A stretch of 64,000 nucleotides of DNA from RGIG8306 sp964566025 (lineage in GTDB: Bacteria > Bacillota > Clostridia > Lachnospirales > Lachnospiraceae), in contig CAZMHF010000004.1 of the NCBI GenBank assembly GCA_964566025.1, positions 17,051 through 81,050 of the forward strand, read 5' to 3'. Position numbers and translations under genes: made by a program. Of the stretch, positions 56,889-63,940 are shown one piece after another (the stretch's first letter is position 1; every line of letters starts with the position of its first letter). Under the pieces are notes generated by a model. That model had not been told where the DNA came from and ran no database searches. It saw nothing but the letters and a program-made list of their open reading frames with translations.

Positions 56889-56914
56889 AACTGACCCTCA
56901 AAAATTAGACAAAG
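56889..56914. repeat. IS3-family-like terminal sequence, isolated
   Basis: The sequence around 56889-56914 (TGAACTGACC, then AAAAATTAGACA) resembles the terminal inverted repeat of IS3/IS150-group elements (TGAACTGNNCCC...AAAAGTTAGACA). No second end or transposase was found nearby. It may be a scar left by an IS-mediated deletion, since decayed and fused genes follow immediately. Confidence 0.35.
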
Positions 56915-56972
56915 AATAATAGCTCTATATTTGAAGCGGTTCTTAATCATAGATAATGAGGTGGTGATAACT

Positions 56973-57143
56973 GTGAAAAAATTATTAGTGGTAACTTTAT
57001 CTTTACTTTTATGTACAGGATGTAATTTGAGCAAACCAAGTTCCGGTAAACAAGACTCAGAAATGGAAGTATTCACATCCGACGTTACGCAAAGCATGAC
57101 AAATGCTGCCATTATCCTTCAAAGAGTTTTGTTCGGGACTTGA
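56973..57143 (+). pseudogene. Truncated small lipoprotein, fused to a gene fragment
   Basis: From a GTG at 56973 with GAGGTGGTG upstream the frame reads MKKLLVVTLSLLLCTGCNLSKPSSGKQDSEMEVFTSDVTQ, a signal peptide with lipobox LCTGC. After about residue 43 the frame runs out of phase through the start of an unrelated ATPase fragment (ILQRVLFGT) and stops. The lipoprotein therefore seems cut at about 57100 by a deletion or insertion event. Confidence 0.6.
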
Positions 57144-57888
57144 AGAAGCTGAAAATATGAGCAACGCACAGAAGTTCAATCTGTATATAGAACAAGGTTC
57201 ATTTCCATATTTACTGAAATATAAACGCAGTAAAAATGATGTAAGAGATTATCTGCGTGATATCTATAATTCTGTTTTGCTTAAGGATATAGTCGCAAGA
57301 CTTAAAGTGTCTGATGTTTCGACACTTGAAAATGTGACGAAGTTTCTTCTGCATAATTTCGGCAATATTGTGTCTGCGACCAAAATTGCAAATACGCTGA
57401 AATCTCAGGGGAAAGGTGCAGACCAGAAAACAATCGACAAGTATCTTCGTGGACTTACTGACAGCCTTATGCTTTATGAAGCACAGCGATACAATCTTAA
57501 AGGCAAGAGGTTTCTTAAAACCAACAGCAAATATTATACTGTAGATATAGGACTCAGAAATATGCTTGTAAAAAGCAGTGAGAGTGACATCGGGCATATC
57601 CTTGAAAATATAGTTTTTCTTGAACTGAAACGCAGAGGTTATGATGTATATGTAGGTCACCTTGATGACGGCGAAATTGATTTTGTTGCAGTAAACGGAG
57701 ATGATATTTCATATTATCAGGTTGCAGCAACTACTCTTGATGAAAATGTTCTGAATCGGGAGCTTGCACCATTTAAAAAGGTCGGAGATAACTATCCTAA
57801 ATATCTGCTTACTCTTGATGAGGTATTTGGTACAGCTGATTATAACGGCATTAAGAAGCTGAACGTTTTGGACTGGCTGTTGAAGTAA
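57103..57888 (+). pseudogene. C-terminal part of an AAA ATPase with DUF4143, N-terminal domain missing
   Basis: 261 residues beginning LPLSFKEFCSGLEEAENMSNAQKFNLYIEQGSFPYLL, which in intact proteins of this family follows a 120-150 residue P-loop AAA domain. No Walker A or B is present here. The DUF4143 part is complete (VDIGLRNMLVKSSESDIGHILENIVFLELKRRGYDVYVGHLDDGEIDFVAV...YYQVAAT), with a PD-(D/E)xK-like EIDFVAV segment. It joins directly to the truncated lipoprotein at about 57100 and lacks a ribosome site. Probably non-functional. Confidence 0.75.
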
Positions 57889-57915
57889 AAACTGCAAGAA
57901 TACTTTTGAAAAACA

Positions 57916-57945
57916 GGAGCGTAACGTCTTAATTCGTTACACTCC
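57916..57945. repeat. Hairpin repeat, copy 1 (GGAGCGTAACG type)
   Basis: Arms 57916-57926 and 57935-57945 with one mismatch, loop TCTTAATT. It lies 27 bases after the DUF4143 stop. The same hairpin design recurs at 58392-58423, and its right-arm sequence GGTGCGTAACGAAT recurs near 60275 and 61592. Confidence 0.7.
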
Positions 57946-57949
57946 CAAG

Positions 57950-58350
57950 ACGTATTTGCAAATTGATGAACTTGATATTATTTATAATCCATATCTTGAT
58001 GCGATTGGACCAGCATATTGCATTCATATTGAAAAAATCAATGAAATTCTTAGTAAAATTCTCGGAGGATAAGTTGTGATCGCTGAATTAATCTGGCTTG
58101 ACAAAAAAGGTTTATACCTGATATTGGAGCAAAATACTGTCCTATTATTAAGTTTTCATACGAAGAGGATTGTATATGGAGTGCAGAAATTTACATAATC
58201 AAAAATGATTTAGTAAAACGCAATAGCATAGCTGAAGTAAATTATTTGTTTCCTAACGCTCCAATAAATAATATTTGCGAAGGTAATCGATTCGAATTGC
58301 TTGAAGGTAATCGTAAAGTTGCAGATGGCATATTTATAAGTTCCAGTTGA
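57950..58350 (+). pseudogene. Two decayed small genes; the second an EF-Tu domain-III-like protein with a frameshift
   Basis: Bases 57951-58073 read TYLQIDELDIIYNPYLDAIGPAYCIHIEKINEILSKILGG, a C-terminal fragment without a start. It ends in GGAGGA, which is the ribosome site for a GTG at 58076: VIAELIWLDKKG. The frame then breaks near 58110 (one base missing) and continues as PDIGAKYCPIIKFSYEEDCIWSAEIYI...INNICEGNRFELLEGNRKVADGIFISSS. The ending resembles the last strands of EF-Tu domain III (RFxLxEGxRxVxxG). Small stand-alone proteins of this kind often sit beside toxin/immunity genes. Non-functional here. Confidence 0.6.
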
Positions 58351-58391
58351 TACTGATCTGACAGAATGAATGTAATCTCATAAAGTGTAAC

Positions 58392-58423
58392 AGGTGCGTA
58401 GCGTCTCAATTCGTTACGCACCT
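58392..58423. terminator. Hairpin repeat, copy 2; likely terminator of the DUF6076 gene
   Basis: Arms AGGTGCGTAGCG (58392-58403) and CGTTACGCACCT (58412-58423), loop TCTCAATT. On the minus strand it lies directly behind the DUF6076 stop. There is no long T tail on either strand, so it could be a protein-binding or processing site instead. Confidence 0.6.
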
Positions 58424-58426
58424 ATT

Positions 58427-59602
58427 TCATTTCCTTATCAACTCCGTATATTCCTCAAGAGCAATTTCGCCGTCAAGAGCCTTTTGTCTCAGATCAAGAG
58501 CATACTCCGCCCATTGTGCAAATTCAGTTTTGCTCATAGTTTTCTTCATAAAACGAGCATAATGCTGTTTGTATGCACGTGTATATATCAGCCATACAGG
58601 ATCAGACTTTATTTTTTCAGCATAGCTTTTACGGAAACCAACATCACGACAAGTTCTTAATGGATTACTGCTTACAGCTCTTGTACAGAAATGAGAAAAG
58701 GTAGTGTGTTTCATAATAAACCAACGACCACAGTTACTGCATTTAACAGGTATATACTTTTCTTCAATGCACTTGAATAATTCAAAATACAGATACGCAC
58801 CGAGCGATGTGAAACGGTAAGTTTCGCAGAGTATCGGTGCTTTTTCTGTTTCAATGACTGTATGTCCTACAGATATACTTCCATTTGAGATTAAATTCTT
58901 GTATTTATCTGAAACACTTAATATCTGTGAATATTTCAAAAAGCATTCCCTAACCTTTTCATCAGACGGATAATTATTGTGATTGCATAATTCATCTGCA
59001 AAAGGAATAAGGGTACGTCTTATACGCATCAAATCAGAAGCAAAGTCCAGAAACTCCTGTGTAATACGTTCAACACGTCCGACAAACTCAATATACTGCT
59101 GATGACTGACAGGGTCATAGAAAGCATACTTCTCTTCTATGTGAAATTCTTTAAGGGGCTTAAGCAGATACAGCTTCTCGGTGATGTAACCACCTGCAAG
59201 AATCGGTGCTTCGAAATCGACATATTCATCTTCATCATATTTATTTTCCTTATCTGTATTGCGTGGCTCTTCAAAATAGAATATCGAATCATAGTAGTTA
59301 AAAAGATTCTGCAGTACTCCACGTCTGAAATGTTTCTTGTCGTATGGTGGGAATTTTTCTGCAATATCAAACAGCTGTTCGTAAACAGATTCATATAGCT
59401 CTGCTCTCTCTCCGATATCATACGAAGTTATATCAGGGTCGACCTGTAAATTGGATTTTGCTTTTCTGCATATCTCATAAAGCTGTTCAAGGTCAGTAAG
59501 AGATGCAGAAAAGTACCTGAGAAGTATTTCGCCAAGCGGAAATACTCTTCCGTCAGATAAATAAATCTTTCTGTTATAGTAATGCGCTTCGATTTCAAAC
59601 AT
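58427..59602 (-). CDS. DUF6076-like protein with C-terminal zinc-finger-like motif
   Basis: 391 residues from the ATG at 59602 (MFEIEAHYYNRKIYLSDGRVFPLGEILLRYF), which has AAGGAG seven bases upstream. A long helical, acidic body (about 1-280) is followed by KCSNCGRWFIMKHTTFSHFCTRAVSSNPLRTCRDVG, a Cys-rich finger like those of CGNR-type DNA-binding proteins (C-x2-C...C...C). I recognise the DUF6076 type found in mobile elements of Clostridia. It is transcribed away from the HTH gene across overlapping promoters and probably takes part in element regulation. Function unproven. Confidence 0.7.
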   Translation of the reverse strand: MFEIEAHYYNRKIYLSDGRVFPLGEILLRYFSASLTDLEQLYEICRKAKSNLQVDPDITSYDIGERAELYESVYEQLFDIAEKFPPYDKKHFRRGVLQNLFNYYDSIFYFEEPRNTDKENKYDEDEYVDFEAPILAGGYITEKLYLLKPLKEFHIEEKYAFYDPVSHQQYIEFVGRVERITQEFLDFASDLMRIRRTLIPFADELCNHNNYPSDEKVRECFLKYSQILSVSDKYKNLISNGSISVGHTVIETEKAPILCETYRFTSLGAYLYFELFKCIEEKYIPVKCSNCGRWFIMKHTTFSHFCTRAVSSNPLRTCRDVGFRKSYAEKIKSDPVWLIYTRAYKQHYARFMKKTMSKTEFAQWAEYALDLRQKALDGEIALEEYTELIRK

Positions 59603-59668
59603 ATATGGCTCCTTAAAATTCACAAAAAGTTTACAATTAATAGAGAATAGATAGAATACGATAGATTT

Positions 59669-59738
59669 ATTATACTACATCTATTGACGACTGTCAAACT
59701 GTGATGTATACTGTGTACTGTAAAGTTGTCCGGACAAC
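59669..59738. promoter_or_regulatory. Overlapping divergent promoters with a palindromic operator
   Basis: Plus strand: TTGACG (59684-59689), 17 bases, TATACT (59707-59712). Minus strand: TTGACA (complement of 59692-59697), 17 bases, TATAAT (complement of 59669-59674). The two -35 boxes are two bases apart, each lying in the other promoter's spacer, so polymerase can use only one at a time. A perfect 14-base palindrome GTTGTCC/GGACAAC (59725-59738) lies just past the plus-strand start site and is a probable repressor operator. This is the layout of a regulatory switch between DUF6076 and the HTH/BRO genes. Confidence 0.8.
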
Positions 59739-59900
59739 ACACAGCAGCTTGAAAATTGAATCCCACACAGGAGAGATATTCGGGGGAACAAAATATGCGA
59801 AGACAGCTTGGAGGGGCAGAGCATATCAGTCCGAAGAAAACTTTGTTTCATAGACAAAAGGAACTGTACTGTTGTGGGAGTAAAATCAAAGGAGGTACTC

Positions 59901-60230
59901 ATGAAATATTTCAAAGTTCCGAATCAGGTGTTTGATTTAAAACTTACACCGATTGAATTCTATGTCCTGTGCTGTCTGTTTAAATGCAGAAACTCTGTCA
60001 CAGGAAAATGCTTTCCGAGCTACAGTAAGATTGCAAGTGAGTGTCATATCGCACGGAGTTCTGTTGCAAAGGCTGTGAAGTCATTGCAGGAAAAGCATAT
60101 TTTGAAAGTGCAGCATAACTATTACAACCACAAGCAGAGATGCAACAGTTATGAATTTGCACATGGGTGGTGTTGTGATGACACAGGGTTGTATCGTCAG
60201 ACGGATACAAATAAGACTAATAGAAGTTAA
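59901..60230 (+). CDS. Winged-helix DNA-binding protein (HTH_36/replication-initiator type)
   Basis: 109 residues starting at the ATG at 59901, which has AAAGGAGG seven bases upstream. MKYFKVPNQVFDLKLTPIEFYVLCCLFKCRNSVTGKCFPSYSKIASECHIARSSVAKAVKSLQEKHIL is the helix-turn-helix of HTH_36/RepA_N-like proteins. A basic, His/Asn-rich tail follows. A leader of about 180 bases precedes the gene. It is the best candidate to bind the palindrome at 59725 or the repeated GGTGCGTAACGAAT motifs. Confidence 0.75.
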   Translation: MKYFKVPNQVFDLKLTPIEFYVLCCLFKCRNSVTGKCFPSYSKIASECHIARSSVAKAVKSLQEKHILKVQHNYYNHKQRCNSYEFAHGWCCDDTGLYRQTDTNKTNRS

Positions 60231-60335
60231 CACATGAAGGTTATTTATAAATAGCAGAAAGAGAAATACACTATGCGGTGCGTAACGAATCACGCTGTCT
60301 TTTCTCTTCTACTGTTATGGATAGGAGGAATGCGA

Positions 60336-60920
60336 TTGAATCTGAATGAAATTATGAGAATTGAAAAAAGTGCATTTGAATATTCTGAATTCGGCTCACT
60401 TGAAAGTGTTGAGATTGGTGATAAGCTGTACTTTCCTGCGTCAGAGTGTGCAAAGGTACTTGGTTATCATAATCCGAGAAAAGCAATCATTGATCATTGT
60501 GAAAATACAATCAGGTTGACTGTTCCGCATCCGCAGAGTCCGTCGAAAACAATTGTGAAGAATTATATTTCCGAAGGTGATCTGTACCGTCTGATCTTTG
60601 GTTCAAGACTTCCTGCGGCGGAAGTGTTTCAGAGGTGGGTAACGCATGAAGTTCTTCCATGCATCAGGCAATACGGTTGTTACTTTACTCCGAAATTTCT
60701 TGCAGAGTGTAACAATGATCCTGAGGAAGTGAGGCGCCGTGTTCATAAAATGAAAATGGATAAACTGCTTGAACACTTTCTTGAAAATCCCGATGATGCT
60801 ATCAAAGCGTACTCAGATCTCATAAGTAAGTCAAATATTGTTGAAACCGACTGCACAGAGGTGCGTAACAAAACGGATCATGCAATTGAATGTACTGACT
60901 TTTTATCTTCTGCTGATTGA
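60336..60920 (+). CDS. BRO-N family antirepressor-like protein
   Basis: 194 residues. AGGAGG at 60323-60328 lies seven bases before a TTG at 60336 (MNLNEIMRIEKS); the ATG at 60330 is too close to it. The BRO-N domain is clear (ESVEIGDKLYFPASECAKVLGYHNPRKAIIDHCENTIRL...NYISEGDLYRLIFGSRLPAAEVFQRWVTHEVLPCIRQYG), as in phage antirepressors. The C-terminal part is helical and acidic. It probably relieves repression of element genes. A GGTGCGTAACGAAT copy lies just upstream at about 60274. Confidence 0.85.
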   Translation: MNLNEIMRIEKSAFEYSEFGSLESVEIGDKLYFPASECAKVLGYHNPRKAIIDHCENTIRLTVPHPQSPSKTIVKNYISEGDLYRLIFGSRLPAAEVFQRWVTHEVLPCIRQYGCYFTPKFLAECNNDPEEVRRRVHKMKMDKLLEHFLENPDDAIKAYSDLISKSNIVETDCTEVRNKTDHAIECTDFLSSAD

Positions 60921-61754
60921 TGATAAAGAGATGTGCGAAAACAGTGCTGAAACCCAAGATAGTTATCGGAGCTGAACATTCTCCAAATCAAGATAGGTAT
61001 CGTATGACCTTGATTGAAGCTGAGAGCTCCAAACACCGACAGTTATCGCACAGTTTGCTCCAGAACCGCTTGTGTGGCGTTTTCAGAGGCACAGTCGGGA
61101 AAGTACCCGAAAAGCAAATACAGCCGTAAAAAAGCCTGCAAAATAAAGCGTTTTCGAGAGCAGTGAAGCCCATGTGGTGCATTATCCTATTAAGAAGTCG
61201 GAGGAGCTGAAACCACTGCAGTTTGCAGAGGTTCGGAGGTCAAAAATGCAGCTGAAATACGGTCGTAAAGAGCGCTTATGGGAGATAAGAGGGTTTGCTG
61301 GTTAAAGTTTTGGCGTCACAGCCGCCAAAACGACCACCTCGGACGAGCAAAGCTCGCCGATTCTTCGGGCTTTGTGGGCGATAAGATGCAGGTCGAGTAA
61401 TGGAGTCAATTCTCAAAAATCGGTCGAGTGATGATGTCATAATGCAGAACTACAAGCATAATACCGCCTATTCTGCGTGATTTCAGGCAGGTGTCACAAA
61501 TCAGAGTCCTCCAACGAGGGCAAGCATCGCATGTGGCTATCCACATGCACAGAATCGGGAGAACCCGTACCCCTTTTCGGAGAAACAGGTGCGTAACGAA
61601 TCGGTTTATGAGGGGTATTTTTAATTTGAAATCAGGGTATCGTCAAACACGATACCCTTTAAAAATCCATATAGAACGGAGTGATCTAAAATGTATATCA
61701 GATTCATAGGAAGAACAAAATTCAATCCGACATTGTTCGGAGAAACGGAGGAAC
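60921..61754. other. Hairpin-rich noncoding stretch, 834 bases
   Basis: No convincing gene. Several stable stem-loops are visible: TCGGG/CCCGA (61095-61110), GTTTTGGCG/CGCCAAAAC (61307-61331), CGAGC/GCTCG (61344-61356), GCATGTGG/CCACATGC (61529-61548), and the terminator at 61634. GGTCGAGT-A/G-ATG occurs twice (61391 and 61422), and GGTGCGTAACGAATC at about 61592. It is GC-richer than the coding sequence around it. Candidates: an origin, an oriT, or a structured RNA. Confidence 0.6.
61634..61660 (+). terminator. Intrinsic terminator upstream of the recombinase unit
   Basis: Perfect 10-base-pair hairpin AGGGTATCGT/ACGATACCCT (61634-61643, 61649-61658), loop of 5, followed by TTTAAAAA. It would end an RNA from the noncoding stretch. 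Confidence 0.75.
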
Positions 61755-62060
61755 ATGAATAAAAAAATAAAAGTAAAAGAAAAAGTAAATGGACTTGAAT
61801 TGCCGCTGTGTCAGAAAGATGCTGCTGTGGCAGTAGGAGGCTATCAGGATAACTTTATCAATGGTGTAACCTATCGTGTGTGGAGTGCTTTTGAAGGTCA
61901 GACTGACGCTGAACAAAGTCTTGAAAACCTTATGCTTCGCAAGCTTGAATCCGGTGAAGATGTTAGTGAGGTGCATGATGATTACAAAGAAATGATTGAT
62001 AGAAAGAACAAGGAGTCCGAGATTGATTCTCAGGAAGAAACAATCGACTTTGTGCTATAA
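61755..62060 (+). CDS. TnpW-like small protein preceding the recombinase
   Basis: 101 residues, start supported by GGAGG six bases upstream. The segment DNFINGVTYRVWSAFEGQTDAEQSLENLMLRKLE resembles the core of TnpW proteins of Clostridial transposons (a short I-G-G-T-x-Y-x-V strand followed by a helix with K-L-R), which precede TnpX-type serine recombinases. The C-terminus is acidic. Role unproven; assignment rests on position and a short similarity. Confidence 0.5.
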   Translation: MNKKIKVKEKVNGLELPLCQKDAAVAVGGYQDNFINGVTYRVWSAFEGQTDAEQSLENLMLRKLESGEDVSEVHDDYKEMIDRKNKESEIDSQEETIDFVL

Positions 62061-62191
62061 GTCTACATTCATTTCTTGTCGATTGGGTAGAAATAATCAA
62101 TGACAACGGAAAACGCTTGCTTTGTGCCGACAGATGTGGTATACTGTCAGTGCAAGGCTATGCGTGTCCGCTGCCCGAAAGGAGAATGATT

Positions 62192-63817
62192 ATGCAGAAA
62201 CACGCAGCATTATATTGCAGACTCTCGGTGGATGACGGCAGCTTCGGCGGCAGTGTATCCATCGATACACAGAAAATTTTATTGGAACAGTACTGTCAGA
62301 GCCATGAAATCACAAGCTATGAATTTTATTGTGATGACGGCTACAGCGGTACGAATTTCAACCGTCCTGCATTTCAGCGGATGCTCACGGACATTCACGC
62401 AGATAAAATCAACACTGTGATTGTAAAAGACCTGTCACGATTCGGTAGAAACTATGTGGAAGTCGGCTTACAGGTGGAGCATTTCAAGGAGCAGAATGTC
62501 CGCTTCATTGCGGCAGATGATCACTATGATTCCACAATCAATGAAGATGATCTGATGTTCCCGATGAGAAATGTGATGAACGAAATGTATGCCCGTGACG
62601 TATCAAAAAAGACCAAAGCCGCCAAGAAAGCCAAAGCAAAAGCTGGGCAGTATATCGGCTCCAAGCCTCCGTTCGGCTACAAGCTTGATCCCAATGATCG
62701 TCATCATCTTGTGATTGATGAGCCTGCAGCAGAGGTAGTCAGAAGAATATTCAGATTGACAGCAGACGGTGCAGGCTACAATAAAATCACAAGAATTTTC
62801 AGAGAAGAAAAGGTGATGAATCCAATCACCTACTTCAACCAGAACAATCCCGATTACTTCAAAGCTGACTACTGGCGAAAAGAATTTGACTGGCATGTAA
62901 CATCTGTGAGAGCAATTCTCAACAACGAGGTTTATTTAGGAATGCTTGTTTATGGTAAGCGTCGGAATAAGACGATGAAAAGTAAACAGATGGTTAAAAA
63001 TCCTCGTGAAGAATGGATTGTTGCAGAGAATACACACGAGCCAATTATCTTAAAGGAGCTTTGGGATACAGCTCACAAGGTTATGAGTTCCAAACGCAGA
63101 CCTGCCAAGACGGGAGAATTACAGATTTTCGCTGGACTTATCTACTGCGCAGACTGCGGACACTGTCTCACCTATGGTAAGAAAAAGCGTAAGGACGGAA
63201 GTTATTATGGAGCTTATGATTGCTGGATGTACAGAACACACGGCAAGGAATACTGTCCCTCACACTATATCAACTACGACACTGTATACAACTTAGTGCT
63301 GATAAATCTGCGAACAGTATTATGGAACTACCGCAATAACGCACAGCAGTTCAAGTCGATTCTGGAGAAGAAATTCCAGACGGATTCAGCCAAGGAAGCA
63401 AAGAAACTGCAGGCTGAGTATGAGAAAAAGCAGAGCCGTTTCGAGGAAATTGACAAAATCCTGTGCAAGCTGTACGAGGACAGTGCCTTGGGAAAAATTT
63501 CCGAAAGCCGCTATGAAGCGATGTCGGCACAGTATGAATCCGAGCAGAGGGAAATCAAGGAAACACTCCCCGTTCTGCGACAGCGGATCGAACAGCTAAA
63601 AGCGGAGATCGATGCAACGGACCAGTTCGTGAATCTCATTAAAAAGTACACTGTCATCGACCAACTGGATGCCGCCATTCTGAATGAGCTGATTGACAAA
63701 ATCGTAGTGCATCACAAGGAAGTAGCGGAGGACGGCAGGGTATTTCAGCAAGTTGAAATTTACTACCGCTTTATCGGTAAACTGGAAAATGCCGCAGAAT
63801 CGGAGAAAGCGGCGTAG
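62192..63817 (+). CDS. Large serine recombinase (TnpX type) of the element
   Basis: 541 residues starting at the ATG at 62192, seven bases after AAAGGAG. Resolvase domain with catalytic Ser12 in YCRLSVDDG, KDLSRFGRNYVEVG and the RDVSKKTKAAKKAKA arm motif. Then the Recombinase domain (PPFGYKLDPNDRHHLVIDEPAAEVVRRIF), a zinc ribbon starting Cys319-x2-Cys322 (YCADCGHCLTYGKK...), a coiled coil (about 400-490) and a DUF4368-like C-terminus. It is the only integrase found and lies about 40 bases from attR, so it is assigned to the element's integration and excision. Confidence 0.95.
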   Translation: MQKHAALYCRLSVDDGSFGGSVSIDTQKILLEQYCQSHEITSYEFYCDDGYSGTNFNRPAFQRMLTDIHADKINTVIVKDLSRFGRNYVEVGLQVEHFKEQNVRFIAADDHYDSTINEDDLMFPMRNVMNEMYARDVSKKTKAAKKAKAKAGQYIGSKPPFGYKLDPNDRHHLVIDEPAAEVVRRIFRLTADGAGYNKITRIFREEKVMNPITYFNQNNPDYFKADYWRKEFDWHVTSVRAILNNEVYLGMLVYGKRRNKTMKSKQMVKNPREEWIVAENTHEPIILKELWDTAHKVMSSKRRPAKTGELQIFAGLIYCADCGHCLTYGKKKRKDGSYYGAYDCWMYRTHGKEYCPSHYINYDTVYNLVLINLRTVLWNYRNNAQQFKSILEKKFQTDSAKEAKKLQAEYEKKQSRFEEIDKILCKLYEDSALGKISESRYEAMSAQYESEQREIKETLPVLRQRIEQLKAEIDATDQFVNLIKKYTVIDQLDAAILNELIDKIVVHHKEVAEDGRVFQQVEIYYRFIGKLENAAESEKAA

Positions 63818-63821
63818 AATC

Positions 63822-63842
63822 GGGGTGGATGCCCCATTTTTT
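63822..63842 (+). terminator. Short terminator after the recombinase
   Basis: GGGG (63822-63825) pairs with CCCC (63832-63835) around TGGATG, followed by ATTTTTT. It would limit read-through from the recombinase into attR and tRNA-Glu. Confidence 0.6.
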
Positions 63843-63854
63843 AAAACGAATCAA

Positions 63855-63882
63855 ACGTCGCTTTATAGACAACTCATGGTCG
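63855..63882 (+). other. attR of the integrative element
   Basis: Element arm 63855-63876 (ending GACAACTCA), one T, then the shared core GGTCG (63878-63882), which continues into the tRNA-Pro 3' half. The arm is the inverted counterpart of 48821-48842 with three mismatches. Confidence 0.85.
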
Positions 63883-63906
63883 CAAGTTCAAGTCCTGTCA
63901 CCTCGA
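63878..63906 (+). pseudogene. tRNA-Pro(CGG), 3' portion
   Basis: Supplies the variable-loop end, T arm (GCAAG-TTCAAGT-CCTGT, with one A-C mismatch) and acceptor strand CACCTCG plus discriminator A. The acceptor pairs perfectly with CGAGGTG at 48771-48777 and not with the truncated tRNA-Thr acceptor GCTTGTG. Joined at GGTCG the two parts form a complete tRNA-Pro. CCA is not encoded. Confidence 0.9.
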
Positions 63907-63940
63907 TTCAAAATGTATCTTATTGTTTTTCCATTATTAT

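Larger units (their letters stand above)
48821..63882. mobile_element. 15 kb integrative element inserted in tRNA-Pro(CGG)
   Basis: Boundaries are set by the two halves of tRNA-Pro, the shared GGTCG core and the inverted 22-base arms at each end. Its serine recombinase sits at the right end facing attR. Cargo: tRNA-Thr(CGT), MmeI-like restriction-modification, secreted protein/ABC cassette, decayed genes, DUF6076, HTH and BRO regulators, TnpW-like protein. Base composition is more GC-rich in the methylase and recombinase than in the host genes. There are no recognisable conjugation genes, so it is probably mobilisable or non-conjugative. Confidence 0.88.

Noticed and set aside
59795..59935. 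46-residue frame (MRRQLGGAEHISPKK...) ahead of the HTH gene
   Set aside because: A weak GGGGGAA precedes it, but it overlaps the well-supported HTH start and has no recognisable features. A leader peptide cannot be excluded.
60917..61129. 70-residue plus-strand frame overlapping the BRO stop
   Set aside because: No ribosome site, low-complexity basic composition, and it runs through stem-loops of the noncoding stretch.
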